DNA from: Nitrosomonadales bacterium | GTDB taxonomy: Bacteria; Pseudomonadota; Gammaproteobacteria; Burkholderiales; Gallionellaceae | Assembly (NCBI GenBank): GCA_003235435.1 | Contig: QJWF01000205.1 | Span: forward strand, 1-5,722 | Direction of reading: 5' to 3' | DNA: 5,722 bases | Shown here: piece after piece, positions 1 through 5,722 of the stretch | Layout: each line of letters begins with the position of its first letter | Position numbering within the stretch: the first letter of the stretch is position 1 | The notes under the pieces: model-generated | Database searches by the model: none | Told to the model about the DNA's origin: nothing | What the model saw: the letters and a program-made list of their open reading frames with translations, nothing else | Program-made: the position numbers and the translations under genes

Positions 1-234
1 GATATTGGCATTCTGCATGGCTTTTAGCGGCGCGAAATTTAGAGCTTCGGCGAGAAGACCATCCTTGCTGCCGAAATGATAATTAACTGCTGCGCCATTC
101 GCCTCTGCGCGGCGGCAAATCTCGCGCACTGTCGCACCCTGGAACCCGTGTTGTGAAAATACTTCGCGCGCCGCTTCCAGCAAACGCTTACGGGTTTGTT
201 CGCTGGTGTTCCTGATCTGTGCCTCCGCCATCAT
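1..234 (-). CDS. TetR/AcrR-family transcriptional regulator, N-terminal part (3' end beyond window)
   Basis: Likely ligand-responsive DNA-binding regulator of the efflux operon. The first 78 codons are visible and the frame stays open to the left edge, so the ligand-binding domain is missing. Reading from the ATG at 234, a first helix (about residues 12-29, EQTRKRLLEAAREVFSQHG) leads into a helix-turn-helix at about 34-54 (ATVREICRRAEANGAAVNYHF), followed by GSKDGLLAEAL. The NYHFGSKDGL block is the TetR family signature. The A-N-x-A-A-V-N-Y-H-F style resembles regulators with a CerR-type C-terminal domain, but that domain is outside the window, so this is inference. The start ATG overlaps the stop of the channel gene as ATGA, and a weak AGG lies 7 nt upstream. 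A second ATG follows immediately at 231. Placement as the last gene of the operon suggests autoregulation together with the pump. Family assignment is secure; target and ligand are unknown. Confidence 0.9.
   Translation of the reverse strand, partial: MMAEAQIRNTSEQTRKRLLEAAREVFSQHGFQGATVREICRRAEANGAAVNYHFGSKDGLLAEALNFAPLKAMQNANI
231..234 (-). other. ATGA stop/start overlap between channel gene and TetR gene
   Basis: The minus strand reads GAATGATGG: TGA ends the channel gene after QAIE, and ATG begins the regulator. This 4-bp overlap is the classic arrangement for translational coupling and places the regulator in the same operon as the pump. The only Shine-Dalgarno-like sequence is a weak AGG at 242-244. 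Confidence 0.85.
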
Positions 235-1694
235 TCGATTGCCTGTCGTGCAGTATCTCGGATGCCGGATACTTCCGTGTTCTCCGCCTGAACCGAATCG
301 TTGATCCCCCCCGCCAGTGCCTTGTAGAGTTGCGTTGCAACACCGAGCGATAATCGCTTCACTTGCGCCTCTCTCTGATCTGCGGCAAAAGCTTCTCGTT
401 GCGCATCCAGCACTTCCAGATAATTGGCGATACCTGCCTGATAGCGCGCCTCGACCAGTTTCAGCCGCTGATTCTGCACTTGCGCGTTGGCTGTCTGGGC
501 AGCCAGTTGTTCCGCAACCTTATCCCGCGCGCTCAGCAAATCCGCCACCTCGCGGAACGCCTGCTGGATAACCTTTTCGTATTCCGAAACAGCGATCACT
601 TTTCGTGCTGCGGCGATATTCACGCTGGCCGTAGTCCTTCCGGCATCGAACAACGGCTGGATCAGGGCCGGCTGAAAATTCCATGCTCTGCTTCCCGCAT
701 CGAACAGGCCAGATAATGTGCTGCTGGCTGTGCCGCCGCTGCCGGTGAGTGTGATGCGTGGCAGGAACGCTGCTCGTGCCGCGCCGATATTTGCATTCGC
801 CGCCACCAATCTGTACTCGGCAGCCAGCACATCGGGACGCTGCAGCAACACTTCGGCTGGCAACCCGGCCATCAGGTCGGGCCTAATATCCTGTCCGGCA
901 AGGCTACGTCCTTGCGGCAGATCCTTGATCCCGGACAATGATTGCCCGAGCAACACATCGAGCAGATTCTCTGCGGCTGCCAGCTGTTGTTCCAGATTCG
1001 CGCGTTCAGCAAGCACCGCCTGATATGCGCCTTCCGCCTGAAGGTAATCCAGTTCGCTGGCTACCCCCACCTCACGTCGGCGCATCAGCATGTCTCTGGT
1101 TTCACCCCGCGCCCCGACAGTTGCCGCAGTGAGCCGTGTCCGCTCGCGCAATTCCAGCACGGACAGATATGCGTTCACCACATCGGAGATCAGGGATAGA
1201 CGGAATGCGCGCTGCGCTGCTTCTGTGGCGAGGAAGTTGTTCCTGGCAGCTTCATTCAGGCTGCTGACACGGCCCCAGAAATCCAGCTCGAACGACACCA
1301 GGCTCACTGCGACATCATAGCGCTGGGTGTTAATCGCACTACCGGAAACGGACGCCCCGGCTGGGGTCGACGAAGCGTTGCGGGTCGCTGCAAGATTGAA
1401 ATTGGGCAACCGATCGGCCCGCTGTATGCCGAATTGTGCTCGGGCTTCAGCAATGCGCGCAGTTGCGATGCGCAAATCGCGATTGTTTTGCAAAGCAACT
1501 GCGATCAAAGCCTGCAGTCTGGGATCAGAAAAATACTGCTGCCAGTTCATATTGATGGCATTGCGTACTCCACCGGATTGAACAGATTCGGGCCAGGTTG
1601 CCGGGATAGGCGCGGCTGGACGCTGATATTCAGGCGCCAGCGAACAACCCCCAAACAATCCCAGCAGTGCGAGCATAGTAAATCTTCTAATCAT
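231..1694 (-). CDS. RND efflux outer-membrane channel lipoprotein (OprM/NodT family)
   Basis: Trimeric outer-membrane exit duct of the tripartite pump, with a beta-barrel in the outer membrane and an alpha-helical tunnel in the periplasm. The 487-aa length fits the OprM family. The N-terminus is a short lipoprotein signal peptide (MIRRFTMLALLGLFGGC) with Cys17 as the probable lipidated residue. It is followed by SLAPEYQRP, the typical mature start in this family. The two homologous halves each carry family motifs: FELDFWGRV at 135-143, then LLQRPDVLAAEYRL (283-296) running into ANANIGAARAAFLPRI (299-314), QPLFDAGR (346-353), YLEVLDAQR (425-433) and LYKALAGG (456-463). A start at 1769 in the same frame would add 25 residues that precede and spoil the signal peptide. 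The ATG at 1694 has a good ribosome-binding site and is preferred. The gene overlaps the pump gene by 8 bp and the regulator by 4 bp. It is intact; orthology to a particular named channel cannot be settled. Confidence 0.96.
   Translation of the reverse strand: MIRRFTMLALLGLFGGCSLAPEYQRPAAPIPATWPESVQSGGVRNAINMNWQQYFSDPRLQALIAVALQNNRDLRIATARIAEARAQFGIQRADRLPNFNLAATRNASSTPAGASVSGSAINTQRYDVAVSLVSFELDFWGRVSSLNEAARNNFLATEAAQRAFRLSLISDVVNAYLSVLELRERTRLTAATVGARGETRDMLMRRREVGVASELDYLQAEGAYQAVLAERANLEQQLAAAENLLDVLLGQSLSGIKDLPQGRSLAGQDIRPDLMAGLPAEVLLQRPDVLAAEYRLVAANANIGAARAAFLPRITLTGSGGTASSTLSGLFDAGSRAWNFQPALIQPLFDAGRTTASVNIAAARKVIAVSEYEKVIQQAFREVADLLSARDKVAEQLAAQTANAQVQNQRLKLVEARYQAGIANYLEVLDAQREAFAADQREAQVKRLSLGVATQLYKALAGGINDSVQAENTEVSGIRDTARQAIE
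1687..1694 (-). other. 8-bp overlap of pump stop and channel start
   Basis: The minus strand reads ATGATTAG. ATG opens the channel gene, and TAG, in another frame, closes the pump gene. The overlap implies one transcript and suggests coupled translation, which would help keep pump and channel amounts matched. Confidence 0.85.
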
Positions 1695-4600
1695 GGTCGC
1701 TCTCCTGGCCGTACTTGCGCGCATGGCCGGGAAAGATGCGCCGGATGACCACATAGAAAACCGGAACAAAAAACACAGCCAATACCGTCGCTGCGATCAT
1801 GCCGCCCATCACCCCGGTGCCGATCGCATGACGCCCGTTCGCGCCAGCGCCTGTCGAAATCGCAAGCGGCAGAACACCCAGCACAAAAGCGATGGAAGTC
1901 ATCAGAATCGGTCGGAATCTCAAACGGCAGGCTTCAAGCGTGGCCTCTATCAAATCGTGTCCCTTATCCTGCAAATCGCGGGCGAACTGTATAATCAGGA
2001 TCGCGTTTTTCGCGGCGAGGCCGATGATGACGATCAAGCCAACCTTGAAATAGACATCGTTCGGAAGTCCCCGCATCCATACTGCCGACAGTGCCCCCAG
2101 AAGGCCGATCGGCACTACCAGAATCACGGCGACCGGAATGGTCCAGCTTTCATAAAGGGCTGCCAGGCACAGGAACACAGCCACCACCGAAAGCCCGAAC
2201 AGAAAGGGTGCCTGGTTGCCGGAAAGACGCTCCTCTCTCGATGTCCCTGACCATTCGAAGCCAAATCCAACAGGCAATTTGGCTGCCACTTCTTCCATTG
2301 CCGCCAATGCATCGCCACTGCTGTGTCCGGGTGCCGGACTGCCGGCGATCTTCATGGCCGGCAATCCGTTATAGCGATCCAGCTTTGGCAGATCCACGAT
2401 CCAGCGCGATTCTGCAAACTCGGACAGAGGTACCATCCCTCCCTGTTTGTTACGCACGGGTATCCGCAATATCTGTTCCGGAGTCGTGCGATTTTCAGCC
2501 TCTGCTTGCATCTGCACCTGCAGGATGCGGCCATTGCGTACGAAGTCATTGATGTAGGCCACACCCAGCGATGACTGCAAGGTCTCATTCAGGTCGGCGA
2601 TATCAATACTCAGTGCCTGGGCCTTCAGGCGGTCTATGTCTATCAGAAGTTGCGGTCCCGGTTCCTGCCCTTCAGGACGCACGCCGATGAGCGACGAATG
2701 CTGGCTAGCCATACCAAGCGCGATGTTGCGCGCTTCGAGCAGTTTTTCGCGCCCCAATCCTGCACGATCCTGCAAACGGAAATCAAAACCGCCTACGGCC
2801 GCAAGCTCCGGGATCGGCGGAACATTCACAGAGAAAATCATTGCCTGCTTGATACGGAACAACATCATGTTGGCACGCTTCACCAGCGCGGAAGCAGAAT
2901 TGTCTGGCTCGAGTCTTTCCTCCCATTCCTTGAGCCGGACAAAAGTGATTGCGGCGTTCTGTCCGCGACCAAAGAAGGAAAATCCGAGCACGCCGATGAC
3001 ATGCGCAACCTCGGGTTGCTTGAGATAGAACTGTTCGACTTCCGTCAACACTTCCCTGGTTCGTTCTCTCGTGGCACCTGGCGGCAACTGGATCACGCTG
3101 ATGAAATAACCCTGGTCTTCTTCCGGAAGAAAGCTGGTCGGCAAATGCAAAAACAGCCAACCCACAATCCCCAGAAGTCCTGCATAGAGCAACAGATAAC
3201 GGCCAGTGCGCTTCAGTACACCTGACACGCCGGACTTGTAGCTTGTTGTTGTTCTGGAAAAGAAGCGATTGAACCAACCGAGCACTCCTTTGGTCGGCAC
3301 CATTTCATGACCGGGAGAATTTTGCAGCAAGGAGGCGCATAAAGCCGGCGTCAGGGTCAATGCCATCAACACCGAGAAAAGAATGGTCAGGATCAGCGTA
3401 ACCGCGAATTGTCTGTAGATCGCTCCGACCGCGCCGCCGAAGAAAGTCATCGGAACGAACACGGCACACAACACCAGCGTGATCGCGATGATAGCTCCGA
3501 ATATCTGCCCCATGGCTTTGCGAGTAGCCTCGCGCGGAGGAAGACCTTCTTCGGTCATGATACGTTCGACGTTCTCCACCACCACGATGGCATCATCCAC
3601 CACGATGCCTACGGCCAGAACCATTGCAAACAGGGTCAGCGTGTTGATCGAGTAGCCGACAGCATACAAGCCCACCATGCCGCCAATCAGAGCGATCGGC
3701 ACGACGATGGCGGGAATGAAGGTGGCGCGCAGATTACCCAGGAACAGGTAAATGACGATGAACACCAGCAACATCGCTTCAGCCAGCGTCTTTACCACTT
3801 CACTGATCGAAATTTCGACGAATTTAGAAGTGTCGTACGGTACCAGCCAATCGATGCCTGTGGGGAAGAATTTTGCGAGTTCCGCCATCTTGGACTTTAC
3901 TGCCTTGGCTGTATCCAGCGCATTGGCGGAAGGTGATAATCGAATCGCGATGGCAGATGCTGGTTGGCCATCGATGCGCGCGGAAATCGAATAATCCTGA
4001 GCGCCCAATTCCACCCTGGCCAGATCCTTGACCCGTACAGTGGAACCGTCAGGATTGGCGCGCACGATGATGTTGCCGAATTCTTCAGGCGAGGATAACT
4101 TGCTTCTTGTTACGATTACCGCATTCAGTTGCTGTCCGGGTTCCGCCGGTAATTGACCGAGTTCGCCGGTTGCAAGCTGGGTATTCTGGGCGCGCACTGC
4201 CTTGCTGACATCGCCGGGCGAAAGATTATAGGCATTGAGCTTCTCCGGCTTAAGCCACAGCCTCATCGAATACTCGGTGCCGAACAGTATCGCCTCGCCC
4301 ACGCCCGGCACTCGGCGGATATTCTCCAATACATTTGCCGCTGCGTAACTGCCCAAGGCAACATTGTCACGGCTCTGGTCCGGTGAAATCAGCGCTATGA
4401 ACATCAGGTAATTCCGCGCCGACTTGGTCACGGTCACGCCGGCCCGTCTTACATCTTCAGGAAGGCGAGGCTCGGCTCTCTTAACGCGGTTTTGAGCTTC
4501 TACCGAAGCGACATCCAAATCGGTGCCTGCCTCGAATGTCAGCGTTATGCTGCCGCGGCCCAGTTCGGACGAAGATTCCATGTTGATCAGATGCTCGATG

Positions 4601-4815
4601 CCGTTCAATTCCTGCTCGACCAAGGCTACTGCGGTTTCTTCCACCACCTGAGCAGAGGCGCCCGGATAACTGAACGTGACCGCCAAGGCGGGAGGGGCCA
4701 CTGCCGGATAGGACGCTACCGGCAGGTTGCGCAGCGCAAGTCCGCCGCTCAGCAGGATGATCAGCGCGATGACCCAGGCGAAGATCGGACGGTCGATGAA
4801 GAATTTTGCGATCAT
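1687..4815 (-). CDS. RND multidrug efflux permease, HAE-1 family (AcrB/MexB type)
   Basis: Inner-membrane proton/drug antiporter; family members work as trimers that cycle through three states. The protein is full length (1042 aa; AcrB is 1049 from memory) and starts with the usual FFIDRPIFAWV. Probable membrane helices lie near 10-28, 340-358, 366-385, 391-413, 438-457, 470-497, 541-558, 871-890, 893-912, 922-943, 969-988 and 998-1025, with the two large periplasmic loops after the first and seventh. The proton relay is complete: Asp407 and Asp408 in GIVVDDAIVVVENVERIM, Lys936 in GLAAKNAIL, Arg966 and Thr973 (matching AcrB Lys940, Arg971, Thr978). The switch loop is GFSFFGRGQN at 611-620. 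This lineage expels hydrophobic and amphiphilic compounds rather than metals, since the heavy-metal (CusA) motifs are absent. Several distal-pocket residues differ from AcrB (see findings). The start lies 9 bp after the adaptor stop without a clear Shine-Dalgarno, suggesting translational coupling. Substrates cannot be inferred. Confidence 0.98.
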   Translation of the reverse strand: MIAKFFIDRPIFAWVIALIILLSGGLALRNLPVASYPAVAPPALAVTFSYPGASAQVVEETAVALVEQELNGIEHLINMESSSELGRGSITLTFEAGTDLDVASVEAQNRVKRAEPRLPEDVRRAGVTVTKSARNYLMFIALISPDQSRDNVALGSYAAANVLENIRRVPGVGEAILFGTEYSMRLWLKPEKLNAYNLSPGDVSKAVRAQNTQLATGELGQLPAEPGQQLNAVIVTRSKLSSPEEFGNIIVRANPDGSTVRVKDLARVELGAQDYSISARIDGQPASAIAIRLSPSANALDTAKAVKSKMAELAKFFPTGIDWLVPYDTSKFVEISISEVVKTLAEAMLLVFIVIYLFLGNLRATFIPAIVVPIALIGGMVGLYAVGYSINTLTLFAMVLAVGIVVDDAIVVVENVERIMTEEGLPPREATRKAMGQIFGAIIAITLVLCAVFVPMTFFGGAVGAIYRQFAVTLILTILFSVLMALTLTPALCASLLQNSPGHEMVPTKGVLGWFNRFFSRTTTSYKSGVSGVLKRTGRYLLLYAGLLGIVGWLFLHLPTSFLPEEDQGYFISVIQLPPGATRERTREVLTEVEQFYLKQPEVAHVIGVLGFSFFGRGQNAAITFVRLKEWEERLEPDNSASALVKRANMMLFRIKQAMIFSVNVPPIPELAAVGGFDFRLQDRAGLGREKLLEARNIALGMASQHSSLIGVRPEGQEPGPQLLIDIDRLKAQALSIDIADLNETLQSSLGVAYINDFVRNGRILQVQMQAEAENRTTPEQILRIPVRNKQGGMVPLSEFAESRWIVDLPKLDRYNGLPAMKIAGSPAPGHSSGDALAAMEEVAAKLPVGFGFEWSGTSREERLSGNQAPFLFGLSVVAVFLCLAALYESWTIPVAVILVVPIGLLGALSAVWMRGLPNDVYFKVGLIVIIGLAAKNAILIIQFARDLQDKGHDLIEATLEACRLRFRPILMTSIAFVLGVLPLAISTGAGANGRHAIGTGVMGGMIAATVLAVFFVPVFYVVIRRIFPGHARKYGQESDHD
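1700..1706 (-). promoter_or_regulatory. Ribosome-binding site of the outer-membrane channel gene
   Basis: On the minus strand the sequence reads AGGAGAG, then CGACC, then ATG at 1694-1692; the AGGAG core is 7 nt from the start. It lies inside the last codons of the pump gene. It decides the start at 1694 over the longer in-frame start at 1769, and agrees with the lipoprotein signal peptide that begins there. Confidence 0.75.
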
Positions 4816-4824
4816 GGCACGGCT

Positions 4825-5722
4825 CTACGGCTTGGTTGTTGATACGGAATTCGCAACCGGGGTTTTGCCGGCATCTGCCAAAGGTACAGGGCTGACGACC
4901 GAACCCGGCCGCGCTTTCTGCAAACCGTTCACGATGATCCGTTCACCGCCCTTGAGTCCCTCGGAAATGACGAAATCGCTCCCAGCCATGCTGCCTGTCT
5001 TCACAGGCATCGGTGCCACCTTGTTTTCCGCGCCGACCACCATCACGAATTGACCTTGCGGCCCCGCTTGCACGGCACGTTGCGGGATGCGAATCACGTT
5101 GTTCGCCACCGCCTCGGGAAAACGGACTCGCACAAACATACCCGGCAGCAATTCACGATTGGGATTGGGGAATGTTGCCCGCATCGTGACCGCCCCGGTT
5201 CCCGGATCGACTGCCATGTCGGTAAAAAATATCTTCCCCGACTTGGAATAGATGCTGCCATCTTCGAGTAACAGCTGTGCCTTGATGGTATCGGCGCGTT
5301 CAAGCTTGCCTGCCTTGACAGCCCGCTTCAGGCGCAGCAAGTCGGCACCTGATTGGGTAAAGTTGGCATAAATGGGATCGATCTGCTCGATCGTAGCCAG
5401 CAAAGTTGCTTCACCTTTGCCGACAAATGCGCCTTCAGTTACCATCGCGCGCCCGATGCGTCCGGAAATTGTTGCGGGGACACTGGCATATTCCAGCGCC
5501 TGATCTGCCAGTATTGACGCAGCTTCTGCCTGTTTGGCTTTTGCACTGGCTAGATCGAATTCCTGCTGACTAACTGCCTTGGTCTCCAGAAGGAGTTTGT
5601 ACCGTGACGCTGTCTGATTGGCGATGGCAAGGTCTGCTCTTGCGGATTCTGCAGCCGCTTTATAACTGCGCGCATCGATCTGAAACAATGAAGTGCCCGC
5701 CTTCACTTCACTGCCTTCCTGA
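4825..5722 (-). CDS. RND efflux periplasmic adaptor (membrane fusion protein, MexA/AcrA family), C-terminal part
   Basis: Periplasmic adaptor that clamps the pump to the outer-membrane channel. The frame is open to the right edge: five codons (QEGSE) precede an internal GTG at 5706, and QEGSEVKAG is family sequence, so that GTG is a valine codon and not the start. The signal peptide, lipid-anchor Cys and first lipoyl strands are outside the window. In the 298 visible residues the order is: end of the first lipoyl half (1-16), alpha-hairpin (about 19-78), second lipoyl half (TISGRIG at 84-90, VTEGAFVGKGE at 94-104), beta-barrel (DPIYANFTQSGADLLRLKR at 115-133, LLPGMFVRVR at 191-200) and membrane-proximal domain (about 207-277). 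The hairpin tip has the channel-contact pattern Arg40, Leu44, Ser51 of TolC-type adaptors. Each hairpin helix is 7 residues shorter than AcrA and equal to MexA by my alignment from memory. It is the first visible gene of the operon and ends 9 bp before the pump gene. Confidence 0.96.
   Translation of the reverse strand, partial: QEGSEVKAGTSLFQIDARSYKAAAESARADLAIANQTASRYKLLLETKAVSQQEFDLASAKAKQAEAASILADQALEYASVPATISGRIGRAMVTEGAFVGKGEATLLATIEQIDPIYANFTQSGADLLRLKRAVKAGKLERADTIKAQLLLEDGSIYSKSGKIFFTDMAVDPGTGAVTMRATFPNPNRELLPGMFVRVRFPEAVANNVIRIPQRAVQAGPQGQFVMVVGAENKVAPMPVKTGSMAGSDFVISEGLKGGERIIVNGLQKARPGSVVSPVPLADAGKTPVANSVSTTKP

Noticed and set aside
2783..3277. Minus-strand 164-codon frame inside the pump gene
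   Set aside because: It is an out-of-frame shadow of the pump; the pump frame is continuous here and contains the conserved switch loop.
1693..3936. Long plus-strand open frames opposite the pump gene (1693-2250, 2650-3225, 3409-3936, 185, 191 and 175 codons)
   Set aside because: They lie antisense to an intact, strongly conserved gene, have compositions rich in His, Gln and Arg without recognisable motifs, and are expected in GC-rich coding DNA.
1687..4815. Heavy-metal (CusA/CzcA) type RND pump
   Set aside because: The FFIDRPIFAWV start, the VDDAIVVVENVERIM helix-4 motif, the Phe-rich periplasmic pocket and the MexA-type adaptor without metal-binding Met or His clusters point to the HAE-1 drug-efflux class.
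4825..5706. Complete adaptor gene starting at the GTG at 5706
   Set aside because: The upstream codons continue in frame to the window edge with family sequence (QEGSE), and a start here would lack a signal peptide and half the lipoyl domain.
1..5722. CRISPR array, transposon ends, tRNA or rRNA, toxin-antitoxin or defence genes, intrinsic terminator
   Set aside because: None was seen by reading both strands. The window is fully accounted for by four overlapping or closely spaced genes; both edges cut through genes, so neighbouring regions remain unknown.

Overview
The window carries a tripartite RND (resistance-nodulation-division) multidrug-type efflux operon, read entirely on the minus strand (right to left). 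The order is periplasmic adaptor (5' end cut by the right edge), AcrB/MexB-type inner-membrane pump (complete, 1042 aa), OprM-type outer-membrane lipoprotein channel (complete, 487 aa) and a TetR-family regulator (3' end cut by the left edge). Coding density is essentially total: the junctions are a 9-bp gap, an 8-bp overlap and a 4-bp ATGA overlap. No gene-free stretch exceeds a few bases. I see no RNA gene, mobile element, CRISPR array or convincing terminator. The operon promoter must lie beyond the right edge.

The proteins indicate a Gram-negative host of the Pseudomonadota. The DNA is moderately GC-rich, and some stretches of the pump resemble neisserial or other betaproteobacterial pumps as much as enterobacterial AcrB. 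A betaproteobacterium is a reasonable guess, but the genus cannot be read from this window.

Right to left: 5722-4825 encodes the adaptor from the first lipoyl half-motif onward, with an alpha-hairpin of MexA length. 4815-1687 encodes the proton-driven trimeric pump with all proton-relay residues in place. 1694-231 encodes the outer-membrane channel with a lipoprotein signal peptide. 234-1 encodes the DNA-binding half of a TetR repressor. Together the first three would form one envelope-spanning pump that takes up amphiphilic compounds from the periplasm or inner membrane and expels them outside. The fourth is probably a ligand-sensing regulator made from the same transcript.

This is a well-known type of system and I do not see an undescribed one. 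The points worth a second look are the regulator as the translationally coupled last gene of the operon, the altered distal drug pocket of the pump, and the start-site question for the channel gene.
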